Below are positions 19,671 to 28,018 of a stretch of DNA of 64,000 nucleotides, piece after piece; position 1 is the first letter of the stretch, and every line of letters starts with the position of its first letter. The DNA comes from Sandaracinaceae bacterium (GTDB lineage Bacteria > Myxococcota_A > Polyangia > Polyangiales > Houyiibacteriaceae). The notes beneath the pieces are model-generated. The model made no database searches, was not told the origin of the DNA, and worked only from the letters and a program-made list of their open reading frames with translations. Position numbers and translations under genes: made by a program. The DNA lies in contig JADJJE010000003.1 in NCBI GenBank assembly GCA_016706685.1, positions 186,001-250,000 of the forward strand, in the 5' to 3' direction.

Positions 19671-21272
19671 ATGCCCACCATGCAGCCCAGCACCAGCCCA
19701 CATCCCACCCCTGCCAACGACGTGAGCCCCACGGTGATCGAGTGCAAGAGCCCCATCACGGGTGAGCGCTTCGCCGAGCTGCCGGTGGACGACGCGCGCG
19801 CGGTGCAGGCCGCCATCGCCCGGGCGCGTGTGGCGCAGGAGGCCTACGGGCAGTCGTCGTTCGCGGACCGCCGCAAGGTGCTGCGCGCCATCTTGGACGC
19901 CGTGGTCAGCAACGCGGACGCCATCTGCGACGCGGTGGTGCGCGACTCGGGCAAGACGCGTGAGAACGCGATGCTGGGCGAGGTCATGCCCATCTGCGAG
20001 AAGCTGCGCTGGACCATCAAGCGCGGCGAAGCGGTGCTGCGCCCTCAGCGCGTGTCGAGCGGCATGCTGGTGCACAAGCGCGCCCAGATCGAGTACCTGC
20101 CCGCCGGCGTGGCGGGCGCCATCCTGCCCTGGAACTACCCCTTCCAGAACCTGCTCAACCCCATCATCACCGCGCTCATGGCGGGCGACGCCATCGTCAT
20201 CAAGCCCAGCGAGTGGGTGAGCTGGAGCAGCGCGCGCTTCCACACGCTGGTGCGCGAAGCCATCGAGAAGGCCGGGCAGTCGCCCGAGCTGGTGCAGGTG
20301 GTGCACGGCTATGCCGAGACCGCGCAGGCGCTCATCGCGGGCGGCGTGGACGTGCTGCTCTTCATCGGCAGCGTGCCCAACGGGCGGCGCGTGCTGCGCG
20401 CGGCGGCCGAGACGCTCACGCCGGTGGTGCTGGAGCTGGGCGGCAAGGACCCGCTCATCGTGTGCGACGACGCCGACATGGAGCGCGCGGTGCACGCGGC
20501 GCTGGGTGGCACCTTCATCAACTGCGGCCAGAACTGCGTGGCCTCGGAGCGCATCCTGGTGCACGCGTCGAAGATGGCGTGGTTCGAGGGGCGCATCGCC
20601 AGCCACGTGAACGCCATGCGGCAGGGCGCGTCCGAGAACGGCCTGGTGGACGTGGGGGCCATGATCACGCCGCTCCAGCTCGCGCACGTGGAGGGCCTGG
20701 TGGCGCGCGCGGTGGCCGAGGGCGCGCGCATCGTCACGGGCGGCAAGCGGCAGCCCGGCACCCACGGCTGGTACTACGAGCCCACGGTGCTGTCCGACCT
20801 GCGCCCCGACATGGAGATCATGCGCGAGGAGATGTTCGGCCCGGTGATGCTGCTGTGCGCCTTCAACAGCGACGAAGAGGCCATCGAGATCGCGAACAAC
20901 ACGGCCTTCGGGCTGTCGTCTTCGGTGTTCTCGCGCGACGGCGCGCGGGCCAAGCGCATCGCCGACCGCGTGCACGCGGGCATGGCCGCCATCAACGACT
21001 TCGGCGGCATGACCTACATGGCGCAAGAGCTGCCCTTTGGTGGCGTGAAGGACTCGGGCTTCGGCCGCATGAACGGCGCCGAGGGCCTGCGCGCCTTCTG
21101 CACCAGCAAGGGCGTGCTGGTGGATCGCTTCTCCTTCGGCTTCCCGGCCAAGATCTTCCCAGCCACCGAGGCCGACTACGACACCACGCGCAACGCCGTG
21201 CGCCTGCTCTACGGCGCGTCGCTGGGCGAGCGAGCCAAGGCGCTGCGCGACCTCATCAAGAAACCGCGCTGA
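19671..21272 (+). CDS. NAD(P)-dependent aldehyde dehydrogenase
   Basis: 533 residues, the usual family length plus a short N-terminal extension. The oxyanion/cofactor motif PWNYPFQN, the general-base glutamate in LELGGKDP (about residue 257) and the catalytic cysteine in FINCGQNC (about 291) are all present, as is the C-terminal PFGGVKDSGFGR. It oxidises an aldehyde to an acid; the aldehyde is not identifiable. First gene of a same-strand cluster with a 3-beta-HSD-like dehydrogenase, a reductase and a membrane hydroxylase, where it could oxidise the product of the hydroxylase. Confidence 0.92.
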   Translation: MPTMQPSTSPHPTPANDVSPTVIECKSPITGERFAELPVDDARAVQAAIARARVAQEAYGQSSFADRRKVLRAILDAVVSNADAICDAVVRDSGKTRENAMLGEVMPICEKLRWTIKRGEAVLRPQRVSSGMLVHKRAQIEYLPAGVAGAILPWNYPFQNLLNPIITALMAGDAIVIKPSEWVSWSSARFHTLVREAIEKAGQSPELVQVVHGYAETAQALIAGGVDVLLFIGSVPNGRRVLRAAAETLTPVVLELGGKDPLIVCDDADMERAVHAALGGTFINCGQNCVASERILVHASKMAWFEGRIASHVNAMRQGASENGLVDVGAMITPLQLAHVEGLVARAVAEGARIVTGGKRQPGTHGWYYEPTVLSDLRPDMEIMREEMFGPVMLLCAFNSDEEAIEIANNTAFGLSSSVFSRDGARAKRIADRVHAGMAAINDFGGMTYMAQELPFGGVKDSGFGRMNGAEGLRAFCTSKGVLVDRFSFGFPAKIFPATEADYDTTRNAVRLLYGASLGERAKALRDLIKKPR

Positions 21273-21310
21273 CCAAGCGCAACCGCATCCAAGACTTTCG
21301 GAGACTCCTC

Positions 21311-22357
21311 ATGACCACACGCTCTCTCGTCACCGGCGCCTGCGGCTTCGTCGGCCGCCACCTCACCCGACGCCTCGTGGAGCGCGGTGACACCGTCATC
21401 GCCACGGACATCGGCTCGCCCGACGCGCTCTCCAGCGTGGCCACGCGCATCACCTTCGTGAAGGCCGACCTGCGCGACGCCGAGGCCATGAAGAAGCTGT
21501 GCGCCGACGTGGACGTGGTGTTCCACTGCGCTTCGGTGGTGCACACCAACGCCACCATGGAGTCGCTGGTGTGGGACATCAACTACGGCGGCGCCATGAA
21601 CATCAACAAGGCCTGCACGCGCGAGGGCGGCCCACGCATCGTGTACGTGAGCTCGGCCAGCGCCGTGTACGAAGGCAAGGACGTGGAGAACGGCGACGAG
21701 AGCATGCCGTACTCCAGCATCTCGCAGGCCAGCTACGCGGACAGCAAGATCGCGGCGGAGAAGGCCACGCTCGAGGCCGCCAAGCGCGGCGAGATCCGCG
21801 CGTGCTCGCTGCGCCCGCACGTGATCTTCGGGCCCGAGGACCAGCGGCTGATGCCCAACATCGTGCTGCGGGCGCGCCAGGGCCGGCTCATCTTCAGCGT
21901 GGGGCGCACGCCCAAGCTCTCGGACTTCACGTACATCGACAACCTGATCGACGCGCTCTTGCTCGCCGATGAGGCGCTGGCCAAGAAGCCCGACGAAGTG
22001 AACGGCGAGGCCTTCTTCATCACCAACGGCGAGCCCATGGGCTTCTGGGACTTCGTGGGCGACGTACTGGCCGAGATGAAGCTGCCGCCCATCCGCGCGG
22101 CCATGCCCTATCACATCGCCTATGCCGCGGCCGCCGTGGCCGAGGGCATCGACGCGCTGCGCGGAGGGAAGCTGGGGACCGCCAACGGGCTCAGCCGCTT
22201 CGCCGTGAAGTACATGTGCACGCACCACTACTTCTCCATCGAGAAGGCGCGCCGCGTGCTGGGCTACGAGCCCAAGGTGAGCGTGCGCGAGGGCATCACC
22301 CGCACCATCGCCACGTGGCCGGCCGAAGAGAAGGCGCCTGCGCGCAAGAGCGCGTGA
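21311..22357 (+). CDS. NAD(P)-dependent epimerase/3-beta-hydroxysteroid dehydrogenase-like
   Basis: 348 residues. Rossmann motif TGACGFVGRHL at the N-terminus, SSASAVY and the catalytic YADSK (YxxxK, about residue 142), and a late hydrophobic stretch AAMPYHIAYAAAAVAEGI typical of 3-beta-HSD-type members. This family oxidises the 3-hydroxyl of sterols and related alcohols and includes the reductases of bacterial sterol C-4 demethylation. Substrate is inferred only from the family and from the sterol-desaturase-family gene two genes downstream. The start is ATG 21311, 38 bp after the aldehyde dehydrogenase stop. Confidence 0.87.
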   Translation: MTTRSLVTGACGFVGRHLTRRLVERGDTVIATDIGSPDALSSVATRITFVKADLRDAEAMKKLCADVDVVFHCASVVHTNATMESLVWDINYGGAMNINKACTREGGPRIVYVSSASAVYEGKDVENGDESMPYSSISQASYADSKIAAEKATLEAAKRGEIRACSLRPHVIFGPEDQRLMPNIVLRARQGRLIFSVGRTPKLSDFTYIDNLIDALLLADEALAKKPDEVNGEAFFITNGEPMGFWDFVGDVLAEMKLPPIRAAMPYHIAYAAAAVAEGIDALRGGKLGTANGLSRFAVKYMCTHHYFSIEKARRVLGYEPKVSVREGITRTIATWPAEEKAPARKSA

Positions 22358-22379
22358 GCCTGCCGAGGTGACACAGCCG

Positions 22380-23600
22380 ATGGCGACCGAGACCAAGAGC
22401 GCTGAGCAAGCCGGCCGCGCCCCGCTGAGGGTGAAGGTGGCCCGCGTGGTGGAAGAGACCGCCGACGCGCGCTCCTTCGTGCTGGACGTGAGCGACGACA
22501 CGCTGCGCAGCGAGCTGACGTACCGAGCGGGGCAGTACGTGACCGTGGAGATCCCCTGGGAGAGCTTCCACATCCACCGCTGCTACTCGTTCAGCAGCGC
22601 GCCGGGCGTGGACGCGCAGCCGCAGTTCACGGTGAAGCGCGTGGCCGAGGGGCGCATGTCCAATGCCCTGATCGACCGCGTGGCGGCCGGCGACACGCTC
22701 ACGCTGCACCCGCCCGCGGGGCGCTTCACGCTGGACCGCGACGCCGGCATGCGGCCGCTCTCGCTGTTTGCGGGCGGCAGCGGGGTCACGCCCATCTTTT
22801 CGCTGCTGAAGGCGGCCCTGCGCGAGACGCGGCGCCCAGTGCGCATGCTGTATGCCAACCGCGACGCGGCCTCCACCATCTTCGCGGCGCAGCTGGACGC
22901 GCTGGCCCAGGAGCACGCGGGGCGCTTCAGCCTGCGGCACCACCACGATGACGCGGGCGGGTTCCTGACCGCCGAGACGCTCGCCGACTGGCTGCGCGGA
23001 GCGCCCGAGAGCGGCCGAGGAAGCGACCACTACGTGTGTGGGCCCACGCCGTTCATGGACGCCGTGGAGGCCGCGCTGCAGTCGGTCTCGGTGGATGACG
23101 GGCGCGTGCGCGTGGAGCGCTTCGTATCGCCTGCAGACCCGGACCGCCGTGACACGGAGCCAGCCCAGACGCCCACCTCCGGCACCGGCGAGGTGCCCGA
23201 AGACTTCTTGGTGACGCTCGGCTCGTCCATTCGGCGCGTGCCCTACAGCCGCTCGCTCACGCTGCTGGGCGCGTGCAAGGCCGCGGGCGTCAAGGCGCCT
23301 TCCTCGTGCGAAGACGGCTTCTGCGGCAGCTGCATGTGCCAGCTGGTGGAGGGCGACGTGGCCATGCTGAACCCGCTGGCGCTCACCGACAGCGACGTGG
23401 CCCGCGGGCGCGTGCTGGCCTGCCAAGCGCGCCCCACCAGCGCCAAGTTCCTGCACGTGGACTTCGACGCCGTGTCGTTCCGCGCGGGCGGCGACGGCGA
23501 CGCCATGACCCCCCCGCTGTCCGCTTCTCGTGCTGCGCTCGTCGTCAGCTTGTGCGTGGGCGCAGCGCTGTTGGTGCGCTGGCTACACGCCATGATCTAG
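22380..23600 (+). CDS. Ferredoxin reductase with C-terminal 2Fe-2S domain and membrane tail
   Basis: 406 residues. An FNR-type flavin domain with HRCYSFSSAPG (FAD), GGSGVTPIFSLLKAAL (NAD(P)H) and YVCGPTPFMDAVEAAL is followed by a plant-type 2Fe-2S domain with CEDGFCGSC (Cx4Cx2C, about residue 309) and the fourth Cys in LACQARP (about 347). The last 20 residues (ALVVSLCVGAALLVRWLHAM) form a hydrophobic helix, so the protein is probably tail-anchored. It would pass electrons from NAD(P)H to an oxygenase; the membrane hydroxylase 17 bp downstream is the obvious partner. Start taken at ATG 22380, with GAGG 11 bp upstream; GTG 22368 is possible. Confidence 0.9.
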   Translation: MATETKSAEQAGRAPLRVKVARVVEETADARSFVLDVSDDTLRSELTYRAGQYVTVEIPWESFHIHRCYSFSSAPGVDAQPQFTVKRVAEGRMSNALIDRVAAGDTLTLHPPAGRFTLDRDAGMRPLSLFAGGSGVTPIFSLLKAALRETRRPVRMLYANRDAASTIFAAQLDALAQEHAGRFSLRHHHDDAGGFLTAETLADWLRGAPESGRGSDHYVCGPTPFMDAVEAALQSVSVDDGRVRVERFVSPADPDRRDTEPAQTPTSGTGEVPEDFLVTLGSSIRRVPYSRSLTLLGACKAAGVKAPSSCEDGFCGSCMCQLVEGDVAMLNPLALTDSDVARGRVLACQARPTSAKFLHVDFDAVSFRAGGDGDAMTPPLSASRAALVVSLCVGAALLVRWLHAMI

Positions 23601-23617
23601 ACTGGAGACATTCCCCC

Positions 23618-24292
23618 ATGACCATGTTCGCCATCTTGATGTTCAGCTACGTGTGCGCCGGCATCGCCCTCGGCGTGCTGCACTTCACCTACCGCTCGGA
23701 GGTGGGGCGCCGCCACATGATCAGCGACGACCCGCACCGCAGCGTGGACGACAAGCGCCTGTACCGTGACGCCGCGCTGAACACCGGCGTGTCGGTGGCG
23801 CTCATCTTCAGCGTGACCTATGGCCTCGGCGACTACCTGTTCTACAGCGCGCCCACGCCCCTGTGGGTCATGGTGGTGGAGGCGCTGGCGGTCGTGTTCA
23901 TCTACGACTTCGCCTACTACTTCTTCCACCGCTACCCGCTGCACGAGTGGAAGCTGCTGCGCTGGGTGCACGCGGTGCATCACGCGGCCCGCAACCCACG
24001 CACCATCGACAGCCTGCTGCTGCACCCCATCGAGACCGTGGGCGGCCTGAGCCTGCTGTTCGGCTCCATCGCGGCGGTGGGCGGCATCCACCTCTACACG
24101 TTCGCGGTCATCTTCGCGACGTACGCGGTGTTCAACATCCTGAACCACGCGGGCGTGAATTTCCCGCGCTTCCCCTTCAAGACGCTGGGTGAGCTGGCCG
24201 TGAAGCACGACCGCCACCACCACAGCATGCTGAGCGGCAACTACGCGTCCATCACGCCGCTGCCGGACATGGTCTTCGGCACGGTGGCCTGA
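23618..24292 (+). CDS. Sterol desaturase/fatty acid hydroxylase superfamily protein
   Basis: 224 residues with several transmembrane helices and the di-iron His boxes of the superfamily: HRYPLH (about residue 105), HAVHH (about 120) and HDRHHH (about 196). These enzymes hydroxylate or desaturate sterols, fatty acids, carotenoids or alkanes using an external reductase. GGAGA precedes ATG 23618 with good spacing. It is the last gene of the cluster and the likely acceptor of electrons from the tail-anchored reductase immediately upstream. The exact substrate is unknown. Confidence 0.9.
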   Translation: MTMFAILMFSYVCAGIALGVLHFTYRSEVGRRHMISDDPHRSVDDKRLYRDAALNTGVSVALIFSVTYGLGDYLFYSAPTPLWVMVVEALAVVFIYDFAYYFFHRYPLHEWKLLRWVHAVHHAARNPRTIDSLLLHPIETVGGLSLLFGSIAAVGGIHLYTFAVIFATYAVFNILNHAGVNFPRFPFKTLGELAVKHDRHHHSMLSGNYASITPLPDMVFGTVA

Positions 24293-24313
24293 GCGCCGAC
24301 CCGGCTGGGCGGC

Positions 24314-25339
24314 TCACATCCCGTCGAGGAACAGGATGCGCGACAGGCGCTTCCCTGCGGGTGTGGGCACCCAGCAGGCGCCCGCAAGGTACAGCCCGCC
24401 GCCGTGCTGGAGCGCGATGTCCCCGCGAATGGCGCAGCAGCGGTCTTCGCACAGGATGTCACCCTCGCGCAGCTGGCCGAGGGCTTCGACCTCCTCTTCG
24501 CTCAGCGCTTCGTAAGCGGCATCGTCCAGCTCGCGCTCGGGCACCTGGATGGTGAAGCCCATCCCCACGTCGGTCTCGCTGCGATGGTGCGCGAGGACGC
24601 GCTCCCAGTCGGCTGCGTCGGCCACCCTCTCGGTGTGCTCGCGGATGCCGTGGATCAAGCGGAACGGCCCCGCGAGGTCGCCGGTCGCGCGTAGGTCCCC
24701 GCGCACCAGCGCTGCCACCCGCAGCAGGTCGGCGGGCGCGAGGCCGAGGTCCCATTGGCGCGGGAAGCTGCGGCACTCTCGGCGCAGGTCGTCCAGCAGA
24801 CCATCGCGCCCGGCGGCGATCAGGGCACGGTCGGCCTCGGAGTCGCGGGCCAGGGACACGGGCTCCCGCTCGAGGCGCGCGCGGATCTCGCCGAGCGACT
24901 GGCGCTGCGCCGGAGTGAGGTCCGCCAGGCTGTCGCCACGCCAGTGCTCCCACGCGATCAGGCGCGCCTGCGCACAGCGCGACGCTGGGTCTTGGCCCGC
25001 GATGGTGTAGGGCAACCCCAGCTTCATGGGCAGCAACTCTCCGGCGTCCTCGAGCGCGTGCACCACGGCGTACTCGGCGTCCTCCATGCCGAGCGCGGCC
25101 GCCGCGGCCACCGCGCGCTGAAACGCGGCCTCCATGGCGGGGCCGTTGTCGCCGCGCAGCGCGAGCACCTCCGACTCGATCAGCGCCGCCAGCAGCTCGT
25201 CACCGGCGGGGGCGGGCGTGATTCCCGAGCCCACGGCGCTCTGGCCGCCAGTGCCTTCGGAGTCGACCTCGGCAGCGCCGCTCGGCGCGCCACCGCAGCC
25301 CACCAGGAGCAACACCAGGGAGAGCCGCCGCAGATGCAT
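24314..25339 (-). CDS. Lipoprotein of unknown function
   Basis: 341 residues. Signal peptide with lipobox VGC, a Ser/Gly-rich linker, then a largely helical domain rich in Arg, Glu and Ala. Near the C-terminus a cluster of four cysteines occurs in CEDRCCAIRGD and AGACW, perhaps disulphide-forming. No family recognised. It converges with the hydroxylase gene (21 bp between stops) and is divergent from the antiporter gene at 25420. Confidence 0.72.
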   Translation of the reverse strand: MHLRRLSLVLLLVGCGGAPSGAAEVDSEGTGGQSAVGSGITPAPAGDELLAALIESEVLALRGDNGPAMEAAFQRAVAAAAALGMEDAEYAVVHALEDAGELLPMKLGLPYTIAGQDPASRCAQARLIAWEHWRGDSLADLTPAQRQSLGEIRARLEREPVSLARDSEADRALIAAGRDGLLDDLRRECRSFPRQWDLGLAPADLLRVAALVRGDLRATGDLAGPFRLIHGIREHTERVADAADWERVLAHHRSETDVGMGFTIQVPERELDDAAYEALSEEEVEALGQLREGDILCEDRCCAIRGDIALQHGGGLYLAGACWVPTPAGKRLSRILFLDGM

Positions 25340-25419
25340 GGGCGGAACGGTACCTCACGCCGAGCGGGCGTCCTAGAGCCAGGGGGCGCCGCGGGAGCTG
25401 TGCTAGCGTGGCGGCCCCC

Positions 25420-27186
25420 ATGCTGTTGCAGACCGCCATCCTGCTGGCCGCCGCCGTCCTGTGTGTCCCTCTGACGAAGCGCCTCGGGCTCGGCACCGTG
25501 CCGGGCTACGTGCTGGCCGGCGTGCTGATTGGGCCCTCGCTGCTGGGCCTGGTGCACGACGTGCACGAGACGCTGCACTTCGCCGAGTTCGGCGTGGTGA
25601 TGCTGTTGTTCCTGATTGGCCTCGAGCTGGCGCCCGCGCGCTTGTGGGCCATGCGCGGACGCGTGTTCGGGCTGGGCACGCTGCAGGTGCTGCTCACCGC
25701 GCTGGTGGGCGCGGGCATCGCCATGGCGTGCGGGCTGAGCATGGCGCCGGCCGTGATCGTGGGCATCGGGCTCGCGCTGTCGTCCACCGCGTTCGTGATG
25801 CAGCTGCTGGCAGAGAAGCGCGAGCTGACCACCAAGCACGGTCAGACCGCGTTCGGCGTGCTGCTCTTTCAAGACCTGGCGGCCATCCCCACGCTGGCGG
25901 CCATCCCGCTGCTGTCGGCGCAGGCCGGCGCCGACAGCAGCGGTGCGCTCGTTCAGCTGGGCCTCGCGGTGGGCGCGCTGGTGGGCCTGGTGGTCATGAG
26001 CCGCCTGGTGCTGCGGCCACTGTTCCGCATCGTGGCGTCCACGCACAGCCACGAGCTGAGCACCGCGCTCACGCTGCTGGTGGTGGTGGGCACGGCGCTC
26101 GCCATGGAAGCAGCGGGGCTGAGCATGGCGCTCGGCGCCTTCCTGTCCGGCGTGCTGCTGGCCGACTCCGAGTACCGCCACGAGCTCGAGGCCAACATCG
26201 ACCCGTTCAAGGGCCTGCTGATGGGGCTCTTCTTCATGGCCGTGGGCATGTCCGCGGACATGGGCGTGCTGCTGACGCGGCCGCTGGCCGTGCTGGGCGT
26301 GGTGAGCGCGCTGGTGCTGGGCAAGGGGCTCATCCTCTTGCTGGTGGCGCGGCAGGCCAAGCTCGAGGGCGCCGCCGCGTGGAGCCTGGCGGTGTTGCTG
26401 TCGCAGGGAGGTGAGTTCGCGTTCGTGCTGTTCGGCGCGGGGGCCACGTCCGGCCTGCTGGAGCAGCCGCTGGTGGACCTGTTGATCGTGTCGGTGACGC
26501 TCTCCATGGCCATCACCCCGGTGCTGGTGCTGCTGCGTGACGTGGCCATCCGGCGCCTCGAGAAGGCCGGCACCGCGCGCCCCTTCGACACCATCGAGGG
26601 CGAGAACCCACGCGTGATCATCGCGGGCTTCGGGCGCTTTGGTCAGATCGTGAGCCGCACGCTGCGCGCGCGCCGCATCCGCTTCACGGCGCTCGAGAAG
26701 AGCCCCACGCAGGTGGATTTCGTGCGCCGCTTCGGCAACCGCATCTACTACGGGGACGCCGCGCGCATGGACCTGCTGCGCACCGCGGGCATCGAGCAGG
26801 CCGAGGTGTTCGTGCTGGCGGTGGACGACCCGGAAGAGTCCGTGCGCGTGGCGGAGGCCGTGCGGCACGCCTACCCGGACCTGCGCATCGTGGCCCGCGC
26901 GCGCAACCGCGCGCACGCCTATGCGCTGATGGGCCTGGGCATCAAGGACGTCATCCGCGAGACGTTCCACTCGAGCCTCGAGGCCGCCGCGCTCACGCTC
27001 GAAGCCGTGGGGCTTCCGGCAGTGCAGGCGCGCGAGGCCGTGGAGCGCTTCCGCGACCACGACGAGGCCGCCGTGCGCGACGCGTTCCACCACCGCGGCG
27101 ACGAGGCCATGCTCATCGAGACCGCCAAGCGCACCGCCGAGGAGCTGGAGAAGCTCTTCGAGGACGACGCGGCGCGCCCCTCCTAG
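25420..27186 (+). CDS. Kef-type monovalent cation:proton antiporter with RCK/TrkA-N domain
   Basis: 588 residues from ATG 25420 (GTG 25408 possible). The N-terminal CPA2 transporter part has about 12 hydrophobic helices with the family segment GVVMLLFLIGLELAPARLW and LSQGGEFAFVLF. From about residue 400 an RCK_N NAD-binding domain follows with VIIAGFGRFGQIVSRTL (GxGxxG) and IYYGDAARMDLLRTAGI. It resembles KefB/KefC and should exchange K+ for H+ under control of a nucleotide or thiol ligand. No KefF/KefG partner is adjacent. Confidence 0.92.
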   Translation: MLLQTAILLAAAVLCVPLTKRLGLGTVPGYVLAGVLIGPSLLGLVHDVHETLHFAEFGVVMLLFLIGLELAPARLWAMRGRVFGLGTLQVLLTALVGAGIAMACGLSMAPAVIVGIGLALSSTAFVMQLLAEKRELTTKHGQTAFGVLLFQDLAAIPTLAAIPLLSAQAGADSSGALVQLGLAVGALVGLVVMSRLVLRPLFRIVASTHSHELSTALTLLVVVGTALAMEAAGLSMALGAFLSGVLLADSEYRHELEANIDPFKGLLMGLFFMAVGMSADMGVLLTRPLAVLGVVSALVLGKGLILLLVARQAKLEGAAAWSLAVLLSQGGEFAFVLFGAGATSGLLEQPLVDLLIVSVTLSMAITPVLVLLRDVAIRRLEKAGTARPFDTIEGENPRVIIAGFGRFGQIVSRTLRARRIRFTALEKSPTQVDFVRRFGNRIYYGDAARMDLLRTAGIEQAEVFVLAVDDPEESVRVAEAVRHAYPDLRIVARARNRAHAYALMGLGIKDVIRETFHSSLEAAALTLEAVGLPAVQAREAVERFRDHDEAAVRDAFHHRGDEAMLIETAKRTAEELEKLFEDDAARPS

Positions 27187-27199
27187 TAACATCGCGCTC

Positions 27200-28018
27200 A
27201 TGAGCGCCAGCAGCGACCTCGAGCACCTCCTCTTCAACCAGCCCGAAGAGCGCAGCCGCTTTCACCGCGCGCTGCTGGACTTCGCGGAGTACCACGTGTT
27301 CACGAGCACCGAGGCGCACGGACACGCGGTGCTGCGCAACGACGCGGGCGTGGCACACGCCATGGTGTTCACGTCGCCCGAGGCGGCCGCTGCGTTCCCG
27401 CGGCCGAGCGGCAGCGACGTGCGCATCATGAGCGGCCAGGCGCTGTTCACGTCGCTGGCCAAGAGCGGGCTGCCCTGGTGGGTGTTCAACGTGGGCGGCC
27501 CTGCCGGGCCCATCGCGTTCCCCACGGCCATGTGCTCGCTCATCTTGGGCGCCGCCCCCGTGGTGGGCACCCCCGCTGCGGGCGCTCCCGTCACTGCACC
27601 GCTGCCCTTTGCGCGTGGAGTCCTCACGCAGCATGCGCGCGGCCACGTGAGCGTGGACGGCGTGATGCAGGCGCTCATGAGCTTCAACGACTGGCTGGTG
27701 CCCGTGGCGCTCATGGCGCGGGCCCCGCAGCCGCGCGTGGGCAAGGGCGCGGTGATGTTCAGCCAAGAGCAGCAGCTGCCGGCGGGCGAGGCCTGGCTCT
27801 TCACGGACCGCGAAGCGGCGGACAGGGTGGCCGCCAAGTGGCCCACGCTGGGCACCTACGAGACGGGCGTCGCCGCGCTCGAGTGGGCACGCCTGCTGGC
27901 GGACAGTGGGCTGACCATCGTGAAGGTGAACCCGGGTGGCCCGCGCGAGGAGTACTGGGGCATCACCAGCGGCGCCTTCGCGCTGACGCTGGACTGGGCT
28001 CAGCGACCTCAGCGGTAG
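27200..28018 (+). CDS. SseB-like protein of unknown function
   Basis: 272 residues, cytoplasmic, with no signal peptide or membrane segment. Two halves look alike: each has a short hydrophobic-aromatic strand with FTSPEAAAAFP or FTDREAADRV, reminiscent of SseB N-terminal domain repeats (a family linked to serine sensitivity and sometimes type VII/T6 secretion contexts). This assignment rests on pattern only. It starts 14 bp after the antiporter and its stop overlaps the convergent ABC transporter gene by 10 bp. Confidence 0.6.
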   Translation: MSASSDLEHLLFNQPEERSRFHRALLDFAEYHVFTSTEAHGHAVLRNDAGVAHAMVFTSPEAAAAFPRPSGSDVRIMSGQALFTSLAKSGLPWWVFNVGGPAGPIAFPTAMCSLILGAAPVVGTPAAGAPVTAPLPFARGVLTQHARGHVSVDGVMQALMSFNDWLVPVALMARAPQPRVGKGAVMFSQEQQLPAGEAWLFTDREAADRVAAKWPTLGTYETGVAALEWARLLADSGLTIVKVNPGGPREEYWGITSGAFALTLDWAQRPQR

